NCBI RefSeq assembly: GCF_910592395.1
Contig: NC_088323.1
Coordinates: 12,635,501 to 12,699,500, forward strand
Reading direction: 5' to 3'
Origin: Lineus longissimus
Lineage: Eukaryota; Nemertea; Pilidiophora; Heteronemertea; Lineidae
Length of the DNA: 64,000 nt
The notes below the pieces were generated by a model. That model worked only from the letters and a program-made list of their open reading frames with translations. It did no database searches and had not been told where the DNA came from. Position numbers and translations under genes: made by a program. Shown one piece after another: positions 1 to 10,368 of the stretch; position 1 is the stretch's first letter, and every line of letters starts with the position of its first letter.

Positions 1-382
1 GCACAAAAATACACGGGCATCCGTACAGTGTCGCCACCTAGAGGCGTCTAAAGACAACCACAAACACATGGGTGAGCAAAAGTAGTGGGACACCGCCACA
101 TAAAAGTGACCTAAGTAACATAACTTGGGGATAACAGGGTCCTAACATAGTTTCCAGGGGTTCTATACATCTTTATCTTTATAGTTACCTTTATCCCGTC
201 TGACAAGGCCTCGAAACTTTCACCGCAAAGGCGGACAAAAGAGGACAACTGCGTCCTAAACTTTGACAATTAAAATTCAATGGAGTTGGGCGGAAGCTGA
301 GACAGCAGCGCCGCCACCCAAGCGCGCGAAAACTAAGGCGCCAAATTCAAATTTCTTCAGGACGCACTTGGCGGCCGTCACA
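1..382 (-). repeat. BEL/Pao 3' LTR (cut by window edge)
   Basis: Bases 1-382 match 6875-7256 without gaps and with a single difference (G at 251, A at 7125). In element sense the LTR opens with TGTGACGG at 382. Confidence 0.95.
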
Positions 383-392
383 TGCCTCTCCT
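383..392 (-). other. Polypurine tract of BEL/Pao element
   Basis: In element sense AGGAGAGGCA lies directly before the TG of the 3' LTR. This is the expected position and composition of the plus-strand primer. Confidence 0.7.
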
Positions 393-1055
393 AAACTGTT
401 GCCCAAAACAGTTTACAAACACTATACAATTCACCTCACAAAGTCAAAAAAAAAAAAAAACAAACAAAAAAAAACAAAAAACTTTTGAAATCAGAACCAA
501 AACAGTGACCATTAAAAACACAGGTCAGCTTTAAACATATCAAGTGAACCTCAAATTCCACGGTTCAGCTTTAAACTTTGCTGAAATGACCTTAAAACAG
601 AAAGTCAGTCAAACTAAACTTACAGACACATTCAACTTTTCACTCTGCTATCTAAGCAACTAGGAAATTCAAATTTCCACTATGAAACCGAAACTTTTCC
701 AACTTTCTTGCTCATAATGCTTCAAAAACCCCTCTTAAGCATCACAAACATGTACAGTACACAAATACACTATCTTAATTACACGCAGGTAAAAATTCAA
801 AATACAGAGAAGTGCAAACATCATGTTTTTTAGAAAAATGTCTATTTGCTCCCACGAGCAATCTTTACATATAAGCACCAGTTGCTTCAAATTAGCAACC
901 TGTACCAAGGGGGAAGAGAAATCACACAGTCATAGGAAACAAAATAACTGTCAGATTTCTCTCATCCCAGTCAAGACTAACTCATACATGGAGCACAATC
1001 CATGACCCAGGTCCTGGAGCCCAAAAACCAGAACCCGGCCCACGAAAAGGCTCAA
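393..1055 (-). other. 3' non-coding region of BEL/Pao element
   Basis: This is about 660 bp between the ORF stop and the polypurine tract. It contains an A-rich run (448-481 on the plus strand) and no convincing second ORF. The forward 157-aa ORF at 1002-1475 lies antisense to pol and is a shadow. Confidence 0.7.
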
Positions 1056-4000
1056 CTACTCCAGAGTTTCACTCTCCTCAACAGGATTGTCCCGGTTCTT
1101 TACCAGGAGGATCAACTTATGTACTGGTCTATCCAACAGGGATTTGGTTTTCCCAACAAAAATTTCAACCTTTCTGACCAACTTGTCCTGACTAGGACTC
1201 ACCTTTGTAACACGAGCCAGAGGCCATGCGCATCTAGGCTGGCCCTCTTCTACGAGCATTACAACATCACCAGGCTCAAGATTTCTCTGCTGGCTGAGCC
1301 ATTTCTTCCTAGGCTGCAGCATTACCAAAAATTCGCCACGCCAACGCTCCCAAAATTGGTTAGCAAGAGCCTGTACACAACGCCACCTTTTCTTAGAGTA
1401 TATGTCCTGTTTAACGAACTTGCCCGGCGGTGGCTTCACCACCTGAGATTTCAGGGTAAGCAGCTGAATTGGTGACAGGGGCTCTAGGTCCGCAGAAGTG
1501 GAATCTACAACTGTTAACGGGCGCGAGTTAACTATGTACTCAACCTCGCAGAGTAATGTACGTAACAACTCGTCATCAAGCTGAACTCCTGTGCCCATGA
1601 GCAGAGCAGACAACACCTTACGCGCTGCGCCAATCATTCGTTCCCATACACCGCCCATGTGACTGCTCACAGGAAAGTTCATTTCGAAATCAACCCAGTC
1701 ACAATCGTCTTTCAGCAACTCATGCTTGATCTTATCGCGATCCATTTCCTGCAACGCTGCTAACAATTGATTCTGTCCACCTACGAAGTTCGAACCACGA
1801 TCGCATCGCAAAAATCGGATTTTGCCACGTCTACTCACACATCGGCGGTACGCATTGAGAAATGAATCTGTGGTCAATTGATTTGCGGTCTCGATATGAA
1901 TCGCACGACTGGCCAGACACGTGAACATAACACCCCAACGCTTGGGTTCGCTACGACCGGACTTGACAGTGAAAGGGCCAAATAGATCAACGGCAGCATA
2001 GCTGAAGGGGGCGGCTGGCTCCAAGCGGTCGGTAGGCAGGTCAGACATTTTTTGAACACAGGGGTTTCCCCGAAGCTTTCTACAACACACACAGCCCATG
2101 ATGAACTTAGCAACTATCGACCGGGCATTTACAATCCAAAACCCAGCCTGTCTGATACTGTTTAACGTCATTCCTCTACCGGAATGACCAACCTTCTGGT
2201 GGAAACGTTTAACTATCAAGCTAGCCAAGTGACAAGTACGCGGAATCAAGACTGGATGCTTGACTTCATATGACATGGATGATCGACTCAGGCGACCACC
2301 AACTCTAATAATCCCCTTATCATCCAGGAAGGGATCCAATGGCGCAATTTTGCTGCCAGCTTTGACAGCAGATCTAGTCCCTTTGCTCAGGGATGCTAGC
2401 TCTTCAGGATACGCCTTACCTTGGACTAACCTTATTATCTGATCCTCTGCCTGCTTCAGGTCATCAGTAGTGACTGGAGGACAAGTGTCAGGATCCTTGT
2501 TCTTCAATTTCCTGGCATACTTCATGCTCACAGCCATGGCCCTCTTCAGTTTCAACAGAGAGGAGAAGTTGGCGAACCTGCTTTCCATGTCAGGCACCTC
2601 TGGTACAGGAACAACATCTGTCTTGAACACTAACTTCTTCAGCTCAGGGTCATCTTTCACCACTGGACATTCAGGAAGGGTCGGCACTGGTCCTGAAACG
2701 AGAAATTCTGGGCCCTGCCACCAAAGGCGGCTAGCTGAAAGCTCAGAAACATTCATGCCACGTGATGCTATGTCAGCAGGATTCTGCGCAGTGTCAACAT
2801 GTCTCCAATTGGCTATGTTAGTCAAGTCTCTAATTTCCTGCACCCTATTTGCAACAAAAATGTGAAAATTTCTGCTTTCATTATTCACATAGCCAAGCAC
2901 AACCATGCTATCAGTATAGTAGAAATGTTCTATCTGGTCATAATCTAGTTCTTTGCCAAGGAACTTACCAACCCTAGCTGACAGGAGTGCCGCAGTTAAC
3001 TCCAGCCTGGGAATTGTCACAGCTTTGGCAGGAGTAACCCTCGACTTGGCCATCACCAGAGAAGTAGTGCAGTTACCGGTAGCGTCTTCAAGCCGAACAT
3101 AACTGCACTGACCATACCCAGAGAAGCAAGCATCACTGAAATGATGTAGCTCGACATTAGTCACCGGCCCTTCAAGCGTGCCAGCCCGATAACACCTAGG
3201 AATGGAAACCTTGGGCAATTCTAGCAGCTCGGTCCTCCATCTTTCCCACTCGTTCCTTACATTGTCAGGAAGAGGGTCGTCCCAGGAAGAACCACTCAAA
3301 CACAACTCCTTCAGAATTCGTTTTCCTGTAAGTATGAAAGGCGATATTAGACCAAGGGGATCATAGATGGAACTGACGGTGGATAACAAGCCACGTCTGG
3401 TCAATGGCTTGTCTTTGATCTCCACCCTAAATCGTAGCATGTCAGATTCAACACACCACACAACTCCTAGAGTCTTTTCAACAGGTAGTTGAGTATTACC
3501 AAGCTCAAGACATTGGAGGTTCTCTGACAAGTATTGATTGGGAATATGTTTCAACACCTCTTTATTGTTGCAAAGTATCTTGTGAAGGGTGAACCCTCCC
3601 TTCCCAGCCATACTCACAGAGCCCAAAGCTAGGCTAATAGCCTGACTTGTTGTCAAAACGGAGGTGGCCCCATCATCTACATAGAAATTCCTGTTAAAGA
3701 AAGTCGCCACCTGGGGCTCGTAGTCGTCCTTGAATCTCTCAGCTGTTGCCTTTAGGGCATAGTTTGCACAATTTGCAGACGAGGTCGCGCCAAATAGATG
3801 CACAGTACACCTGTAATCAACTGGCTTCTTGCTGACATCGCCGTCCTCCCACCACAGAAATCGCAAATAATTTCTGTGGCGGGGGGGCACGACCACCTGT
3901 AGAAACATACCCTGGACATCACACGTGAATGCCACTTCTTCCTTCCTGAAGCGGGCCAGGACACCGACAAGATTGTTTATTAAATCCGGTCCCCGGAGCA

Positions 4001-6443
4001 AATGGCCATTTAATGCCTCTCCTTGATATGACGCGGCGCAATCAAACACGACCCTATACTTACCCTCCTTGTGAGGATGTGAGACCATGTGATGGGGAAT
4101 GTACCATACAGAACCATTGTCCAGATCTAATTCGTTTTCTGGCACTCTCTCAGCCTGGCCGGCATCTATGAGCTTACTCATGAATTTCACATATTCTTCA
4201 CCATACTTAGCATCCTTTCTAATCCTCGCCTTGAGACTGTGCGTACGCTTCATAGCCATCACTCGGTTGTTGGGAAGTCTCACCTGATCCTCACGAAACG
4301 GGAGGGGAATTTCAAAGTGTCCATCATCACGGAGTTTGATGCCACTGGAAACCTTTTCAATGAACAACCTGTCTTCAACAGATAGAGAATGAGAATCAAC
4401 ATCATTAGTATCGGCAAAGTCTTGGCCGAGTACCTGCAAAATATCAGAGGGGTTAATTTCTTTTGTACGAGTTCTGTACACGAAACGAGCTTGTGAATTA
4501 GCAAGCCTTGACCCTAATTTATCCATCCTGCCAACCACGCCCCAACCTAGCGCCGTTTTAACACCATACGGATCATCTTCTCCCCCAGCGACAATCTGCC
4601 TTGGCCTGATGGCGCGCGCGCAATTTTGACCGATCAACATGCCAATCTCGATATCCTCACGGTATGGCATAATCTTAGGTGCCACCCCTTTGAGGTGGCG
4701 CCACTGTTTCGCGCTGGTTTGACGCGGTATCTGTGAGCGGCAGGCACCGATGCCTTTACGCGAAAAGACTACAGGGAGGCTTATTTTTGCAGATTCACCA
4801 AAACCCCGGACCATGAGGCCTGTCACCCGCTCAGCTGGCACAACACCTTCTGCCAACACTGTGTTGATTTTGAGATAGGTGCTATCACCTCTCTTATCAA
4901 TGCCCTCCAGCACTGACTCAGATACGAAACAAGTGTCAGATTGATCATCCAACAATGTGTAAACCAACACCTCCCGCGAGGGGTCGTCTTCATGATACAC
5001 ATACACTGGCACAATCATAGTGTGCAGACATTCTGAGCCCACATCACTTGACTCTGTACAATGCACAGTAGATTCAACAGGTTTGAAAGAGTCGTCGTGA
5101 AGAAGCGTGGGGTGGGCACGAGAGCAGGTTTTGCATTTATGCTTGCTTTTGCAGTCCCTAACCCGATGACCCCATTTAAGGCACCCCAGGCACAACCCAT
5201 GCTTCTTTACGGCTTCCTTTCTATCACTAAGAGACATATTCTTGAATTTCACACATGAGTCAATTGCATGAGTGTTGTCCTTTGGACAGAGCACACACTT
5301 TGTTGGCCCTGTGGCCTTTTCAGTTATAGTTTCTGTTCCGGTAGCGAAGCTGGATCTCTGCGCAGGTTTCACACTAACAACGGATTTGGTAGGTGCGCTG
5401 GACGACCTATCCAGGATTGGATTTGACATGATTCGCGCGTGTTTCTTTACAAACTGTACAAGTCTGGAAAATGGTGGATATGAGTCGTTCACAACCTGGC
5501 CGGACCCGTCACTATCAGCTCCAAATCTCCATTTATCCACAACTGTGAGCCACCTTTCTTGCATAAAACGAGGTAACTTGTCTATCACACGGCGTTGCTC
5601 AATCGCGTCATTCAAAATACTCAGATTTGACAAACTGGTCATAGCCGTCTCACACTCGCACAAGAAATCCGATAGCTCCTGCATGCCTTTACCGTCACCA
5701 GGCTTGACTGACGGCCACTTGTCTAAGCGATTACGAAAGTTCTCAGACAACTTCAACCGATCTCCGAAACGCTCTTCGAGAATCTGCTTTGCCTTAGCAT
5801 ATGCTTCACAGGTGTTCAAATCAAGCAGGCCTTTAATGCAACGCTTTGCATCTCCTGCAGTGTAACGACCGAGATAGTACAATCTGTCCATAGCTGATGG
5901 GTATCTGCCCTCAACCAACACATTAAATGAATTTTTCCAGGATGGATACGAAAAGATGTCGCCTTTGAAAACTTCCGGTTCCTTTTTAGGAAGTCCTTCC
6001 CCCCGCCGCACCAACACATCGGCGAGAGTCGATATTGCCTTCGAAAGATCAAAGTCACTGTCAGCGGACTTCTCATGATTAGTTGGACTGGGGTCCCTAG
6101 CAGGCAAAACAGGAGGCGTCCTGCATTGCGGAGGATCAATGCCAGTATTTATATCCACGGCATGAGCTGTAGTCTCTGCAGTGGGCATAGTGCATCTCGC
6201 CTTGCTACATGTGGCTTCAACGGAGGAGAAATTTGGCTGTGGCGGAATGGGCGTCGACGCCCAACGAGAGGAAATCCAGTCCCTCGATGCTCTCGTTGCT
6301 CTCTGCCGACTATCTGACAGTGCTTGCAACTGCGTCTGCATATGCTGCAGTTCATCAGCCAATCTCCTACTCTCCTGTTGGAGAAACATCGTAGTCTGCC
6401 TGTCAGCAGCATCCGCCAAAAGATCGAGTCCTCTTCGGTGCAT
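1056..6443 (-). CDS. BEL/Pao gag-pol polyprotein
   Basis: A single 1795-aa ORF encodes all functions needed to copy and insert the element in the cytoplasm and nucleus. Domains in order: a short coiled region (about residues 15-50); a DUF1759-type gag region (about 150-340); zinc-knuckle cysteines (383-449: CVLC, then CLGCLKWGHRVRDC and CKTC); an aspartic protease with DDQSDT in place of the common DTG/DSG (499-504); reverse transcriptase with CDVQGMF (841-847) and the active site YVDDG (921-925); the Peptidase_A17/Pao region; RNase H with D1104, E1148, D1178 and D1224; a zinc-binding HHCC motif (H1415, H1420, C1451, C1454); integrase DDE (D1486, D1548, E1601); and a DUF5641-like C-terminal domain. 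The first methionine gives a normal BEL length. No frameshift or stop was found, so the copy may still be competent; that is inference. Confidence 0.95.
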   Translation of the reverse strand: MHRRGLDLLADAADRQTTMFLQQESRRLADELQHMQTQLQALSDSRQRATRASRDWISSRWASTPIPPQPNFSSVEATCSKARCTMPTAETTAHAVDINTGIDPPQCRTPPVLPARDPSPTNHEKSADSDFDLSKAISTLADVLVRRGEGLPKKEPEVFKGDIFSYPSWKNSFNVLVEGRYPSAMDRLYYLGRYTAGDAKRCIKGLLDLNTCEAYAKAKQILEERFGDRLKLSENFRNRLDKWPSVKPGDGKGMQELSDFLCECETAMTSLSNLSILNDAIEQRRVIDKLPRFMQERWLTVVDKWRFGADSDGSGQVVNDSYPPFSRLVQFVKKHARIMSNPILDRSSSAPTKSVVSVKPAQRSSFATGTETITEKATGPTKCVLCPKDNTHAIDSCVKFKNMSLSDRKEAVKKHGLCLGCLKWGHRVRDCKSKHKCKTCSRAHPTLLHDDSFKPVESTVHCTESSDVGSECLHTMIVPVYVYHEDDPSREVLVYTLLDDQSDTCFVSESVLEGIDKRGDSTYLKINTVLAEGVVPAERVTGLMVRGFGESAKISLPVVFSRKGIGACRSQIPRQTSAKQWRHLKGVAPKIMPYREDIEIGMLIGQNCARAIRPRQIVAGGEDDPYGVKTALGWGVVGRMDKLGSRLANSQARFVYRTRTKEINPSDILQVLGQDFADTNDVDSHSLSVEDRLFIEKVSSGIKLRDDGHFEIPLPFREDQVRLPNNRVMAMKRTHSLKARIRKDAKYGEEYVKFMSKLIDAGQAERVPENELDLDNGSVWYIPHHMVSHPHKEGKYRVVFDCAASYQGEALNGHLLRGPDLINNLVGVLARFRKEEVAFTCDVQGMFLQVVVPPRHRNYLRFLWWEDGDVSKKPVDYRCTVHLFGATSSANCANYALKATAERFKDDYEPQVATFFNRNFYVDDGATSVLTTSQAISLALGSVSMAGKGGFTLHKILCNNKEVLKHIPNQYLSENLQCLELGNTQLPVEKTLGVVWCVESDMLRFRVEIKDKPLTRRGLLSTVSSIYDPLGLISPFILTGKRILKELCLSGSSWDDPLPDNVRNEWERWRTELLELPKVSIPRCYRAGTLEGPVTNVELHHFSDACFSGYGQCSYVRLEDATGNCTTSLVMAKSRVTPAKAVTIPRLELTAALLSARVGKFLGKELDYDQIEHFYYTDSMVVLGYVNNESRNFHIFVANRVQEIRDLTNIANWRHVDTAQNPADIASRGMNVSELSASRLWWQGPEFLVSGPVPTLPECPVVKDDPELKKLVFKTDVVPVPEVPDMESRFANFSSLLKLKRAMAVSMKYARKLKNKDPDTCPPVTTDDLKQAEDQIIRLVQGKAYPEELASLSKGTRSAVKAGSKIAPLDPFLDDKGIIRVGGRLSRSSMSYEVKHPVLIPRTCHLASLIVKRFHQKVGHSGRGMTLNSIRQAGFWIVNARSIVAKFIMGCVCCRKLRGNPCVQKMSDLPTDRLEPAAPFSYAAVDLFGPFTVKSGRSEPKRWGVMFTCLASRAIHIETANQLTTDSFLNAYRRCVSRRGKIRFLRCDRGSNFVGGQNQLLAALQEMDRDKIKHELLKDDCDWVDFEMNFPVSSHMGGVWERMIGAARKVLSALLMGTGVQLDDELLRTLLCEVEYIVNSRPLTVVDSTSADLEPLSPIQLLTLKSQVVKPPPGKFVKQDIYSKKRWRCVQALANQFWERWRGEFLVMLQPRKKWLSQQRNLEPGDVVMLVEEGQPRCAWPLARVTKVSPSQDKLVRKVEIFVGKTKSLLDRPVHKLILLVKNRDNPVEESETLE

Positions 6444-6809
6444 TACGTCGGGTAAGTCTTTTACTGTTGCGGCTTTAAAAATGTACTCAAACTTTCATTG
6501 AGAATAGAGGCGTCTTTATTCTGGATAAGGACCTCGTATCGTGAGGAGTATAGTACACATCGATGAGGCTGACGTAAAAGACTGAAAGACACGAATAATC
6601 AACAATCAAAACCTTACAAAACTCTGTAATGTTCCAGGATCAGAACATAAAAAATAAAATACAAATGTATGCACAGATTCGTACAATCTACTACCAGTTA
6701 ACAGTTTGTCCCTAAATAGTGGATGTGGCTGTTAGTGTTGTCAAAACATCATACTCAAAACACCGTGCATATCAAGATCCCGGAGTCATCTTTTACAAAA
6801 GGGTCGCCA
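6444..6809 (-). promoter_or_regulatory. BEL/Pao leader with tRNA primer-binding site
   Basis: The untranslated leader is 366 bp. Directly after the 5' LTR the element-sense sequence is TGGCGACCC (complement of 6801-6809). It begins with the TGG expected opposite a tRNA CCA end. The same first eight bases prime the gypsy element at 12294. Confidence 0.8.
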
Positions 6810-7256
6810 TGGGACCTGAGGCACCCAGACTCAACTTCACGAACAATATCTGTTGGCCGGACAGATTTGTCTTAGCACAAAAATACACGGGCATCCGTAC
6901 AGTGTCGCCACCTAGAGGCGTCTAAAGACAACCACAAACACATGGGTGAGCAAAAGTAGTGGGACACCGCCACATAAAAGTGACCTAAGTAACATAACTT
7001 GGGGATAACAGGGTCCTAACATAGTTTCCAGGGGTTCTATACATCTTTATCTTTATAGTTACCTTTATCCCGTCTGACAAGGCCTCGAAACTTTCACCGC
7101 AAAGGCGGACAAAAGAGGACAACTACGTCCTAAACTTTGACAATTAAAATTCAATGGAGTTGGGCGGAAGCTGAGACAGCAGCGCCGCCACCCAAGCGCG
7201 CGAAAACTAAGGCGCCAAATTCAAATTTCTTCAGGACGCACTTGGCGGCCGTCACA
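6810..7256 (-). repeat. BEL/Pao 5' LTR (447 bp)
   Basis: Boundaries are TG...CA in both directions. One end abuts the primer-binding site (6809) and the other abuts host repeat sequence (7257). Positions 6875-7256 match 1-382. Confidence 0.93.
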
Positions 7257-7575
7257 GACATTGAGATGTTTAGTTTGCAAACATAAGATTTCAGAGAGTC
7301 ATGACATCAGGTCATGCCCTTGGTGTTTTGGGTGAGGATTTCACAGCTAGGGTTCAAAGTGATAGGCGCATAAGCCCTGAGCAAATCGGGTAAAGAGGCC
7401 ATGACCTGTTCAATGTGCATTGTGCTGGGGGCGGTCATGCCAAGAGATAATGATCCGGTGTTCAGATCGGTGAGTCTGGAGTATACATGTATACAATATT
7501 ATACCAGAAGACGCCCTTGAGGATGCAATACGTTTTGTGCATACTCTGAGTATAATCAAAAAAACTGAAATATTA
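7257..7575 (+). repeat. Dispersed repeat R1, copy 1
   Basis: This stretch is clearly related to 63503-64000 and, in part, to 24977-25110. Shared blocks include GTGCATTGTGCTGGGGGCG and GAGGATGCAATACGTTTTGT. No coding potential and no clear tRNA-type A/B boxes were seen. The BEL element is inserted at its left side. Confidence 0.75.
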
Positions 7576-7747
7576 TCATACAAAGAGGTAATTAATTCAT
7601 TCAGCATTGTGTTTGCATGTACAACATACACACGTACTAGAAGACCCCCAAACTCCAGAAATAAAGTTACTAGTCTTGCTTGACCCCACATTGTTAGTGT
7701 CGTTACAATGATCGTAAACATTAGAGAATCCTCAATTTTTCTAACTA

Positions 7748-8143
7748 CAGGGTGTTTCATAAAAAGGAAACCGAGATTAATTTGTTGATTTCCTGGACAT
7801 GGCTAAATATTTCAGAAATTTGTAACCACCATTTATTACCCAAAGAAGTCATCCTTTCACAACAAGTAATCCAATTTACTATCACATATGACTGAACACA
7901 AAACAGTTCAATCAACCATGGCAGAACTGGTCTTGCACCAGAGTTCCGCTTCGGTACATGAAGATCTGGTCCAAGATTGAACTGCTTCGTTCTCAGACAT
8001 CTGTGAGAGTAAATTGGATTTCATGGTGTCATGAGAAAGAGGACATCATTAGGTAATAAATAGTGGTTGCCAATTTCAGAAATATTTAGCCATGTCCAGG
8101 AAATTAACAAATTAATCTCGGTTTCCTTTTTTTTAACACTCCG
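7748..8143. mobile_element. Tc1/mariner-type MITE, TA target site
   Basis: There are inverted arms of about 110 bp (7748-7858 and 8032-8143) that share AAGGAAACCGAGATTAAT and CCTGGACATGGCTAAATAT. TA flanks both sides (7746-7747 and 8144-8145). The element is 396 bp and has no ORF. The family is inferred from the TA duplication only. Confidence 0.8.
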
Positions 8144-8254
8144 TATAATGACCGATGAATGAACAAAAATACATGCATAATAACGGGAGGACGTGAATGC
8201 ACAAGCCACAATCAAGTCATACAACGCGTTGATGTACAAAGCCACCACTTCTAA

Positions 8255-8690
8255 GGGGCTGCAGCAAAATTAAAGTGAAGCCAATAGAAACGAAAAATTT
8301 TTGTTTGGGGAGGGGGTCAGGGGTCATCATATTTTTTTCGTTTTTCAACAAAAAATATTTAGCCTGGGTTTATGATCTTTCTTGAAGCGTTTTCTGGTCC
8401 TGAAAATGCCCGAGTCTGCTCCTGAATGCCTGGTAGCCTCATATACGTTTCCTATGTAGCATGTTACTACCATGACTTTCAAACCCCGTTTAATAACTTG
8501 CCCTCAAGCAGATGAGGATCCCGCCTTGAAGTTTGTCACAAAGTGCTAAAAGTCAAAAGGTGCAACACAAGGCTATGGAAAGTGAAGCCAAAAATCATAA
8601 TATTTTTGTTTATGAGGGGGAGGAGGGGGCTTGAGGAGAAACTAAGATATTTCGTTACTATTGGCTTCACTTTAATTTTGCTACAGCCTC
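8255..8690. mobile_element. Harbinger-like MITE, TAA target site
   Basis: Terminal inverted repeats of about 33 bp start GGGGCTGCAGC on the left and GAGGCTGTAGC on the right arm, then share AAAATTAAAGTGAAGCCAAT. TAA flanks each side (8252-8254 and 8691-8693), the 3-bp duplication typical of PIF/Harbinger. Two internal copies of AGTGAAGCCAA followed by a G-rich run suggest subterminal repeats. Confidence 0.75.
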
Positions 8691-8693
8691 TAA

Positions 8694-10238
8694 ATGGACT
8701 CAACGTCCCAAGCGAAATGTCACACTGACACAACTTGTCTCAAACTGATTACCTAAATTATGACGGGATTAGTGTAACGGCGGCCATGTGTGATCAGAAG
8801 ATCACGGACATTCACATTGCAGGCGGCCATGGTGGCCAGCAACGTGAAAACGGAGTGTACTACTGGATGACACAATTCTTCCCCTAGCCCAATCGAAGAG
8901 ATATCATACAGTACGTGCTATACCGAAACACACAATTCGTCTCTCACAGAGACAATAACGGAATACGTGTCATACGGACTGACACATTGATACTGCTCTA
9001 CGCAGCATACAACTACGAATGTCCCATGCGAGAACGCATTACGAATCACAAGAATCATTCCGAAAGTAAGTTATATGAGAATTCTATCGCAGCTTTTTAT
9101 CTTCGAACTTATCAACATGATGAACATTCATGAATCAAATGACGATTCAATGGATAGTAACAATTGATAACGACTTAAAGTCAACACACCCGCTGGAAAT
9201 CGTGGGAATTAGTTGTTTGAGCCGCCAATACGCCAAATTCAAATAACTTCAAAATGCTGACGAATTCCACCCGCGTCGAAAATGAATTCTAACTATGTGA
9301 AAATTGTAAATTATGTGTAAAACGGATGTGATTGCTAAGTGACCATCCCCTTTTCTTCCACAAAATTTACAGAAGTCTTATTTACAAATTTTACCTTAAT
9401 GCTACATGAAAATTATACAAAATTTGTCTACCAAAACTTATATAAAAAATCTGTACTATATACTTTATATAAAAAAACTAATATCGATTTGATATGAAAT
9501 TAATAAAAAATAAATTTGATGTAGAAACTCAAATATAAATCATATACATTTTTAATGTAAATTTTATAACATTTTCATAAAATTTTAATATAAAATTCAT
9601 GTTTTGTTAATTTCATACAAAATCTATATACTTTTTTTGTATAGAACGTCAGTATCTTTTACTCCCAATATTTTGCCGGTGTATAGTCCCACTAATGCCA
9701 TTCGCCGTCGCCATATTGAAAAATCAATCCTCGGAGTTACACGATGACGATTGTGACGAGGTCGCGCAGCTGGCAGAGAGTGAATTGGTCAAACTGTACT
9801 CAAAATAATCTATTATTTCGATATTTGTGCAGTTTTTTGCCATGTAGGCCTTTCGTAATGATATAGCTCATTGATTTTATGTTTGTAGGGAATTTTAATG
9901 TTTGACAAGCCTTTTTGAAATAGTTATAAAATGGAATATAAAAAAATAGTTTTAGAGCCAGACGTCATCGATGGTGGATATGCATTGAATTTCAAGGCGA
10001 TTCTCTAGGAATTGCATAGTGTTACTAGTGATACTAGTGATACTACCAATAGACGCCAGAACGATCGGGCTCAAAAGCCATTTAATAGCAGGGTTGGAAT
10101 CAAAATCATTTTATATTATCAAATCAAAGTAAATACATTTTTTTCATTAATTGTAATGTGTCCTGTGATTGCTCTGTTACTTCATATGAAACGCAGTAAA
10201 TTAACTCTAAGCTCAAGCGCGGCAAATCTGCCGGTACA
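8694..10238. other. Non-coding stretch, AT-rich in the middle
   Basis: No gene or repeat is recognised. Positions 9360-9660 are very AT-rich, with many AAAATTTTATA-type runs. Short ORFs here look random. Confidence 0.5.
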
Positions 10239-10368
10239 GACAATGGGTGATATGAATAAAGACTAGCAAATCCTTTTACTCCGGTTTTGTACAGAAAGGC
10301 CTAGTGTAAATGTACATGGAGATTTAGATAAAAGCATTTGCTAGTCTTTATTCATATCACCCAATGTC
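10239..10368. repeat. Inverted repeat at LINE 5' edge
   Basis: The block GGGTGATATGAATAAAGACT at about 10244 recurs inverted at about 10343-10362, with arms of about 37 bp and a spacer of about 54 bp. The right arm runs into the LINE coding region, so the left arm may be an inverted piece of the LINE 5' end produced during insertion (inference). Confidence 0.6.

Larger units (their letters stand above)
1..7256 (-). mobile_element. BEL/Pao LTR retrotransposon, nearly complete
   Basis: On the minus strand the order is 5' LTR (6810-7256), primer-binding site, leader, one long gag-pol ORF (1056-6443), A-rich 3' non-coding region, polypurine tract and 3' LTR (1-382). The window cuts off the last 65 bases of the 3' LTR, so the full element should be about 7.3 kb. 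The ORF is uninterrupted and the LTRs differ at one of 382 comparable positions, which indicates a recent insertion. The base context right of the 5' LTR (GACAT, 7257-7261) also occurs uninterrupted in another copy of the host repeat at 63503, so the insertion site lies inside that repeat. The left target duplication is outside the window. No envelope-like ORF is visible. Confidence 0.95.

Noticed and set aside
1002-1475. 157-codon forward ORF and other forward ORFs over 1-6500
   Set aside because: Antisense shadows of the BEL gag-pol ORF.
7257-7575. R1 as a tRNA-derived SINE
   Set aside because: Only a weak GGTTCAAA word; no convincing pair of A and B boxes and no tail.
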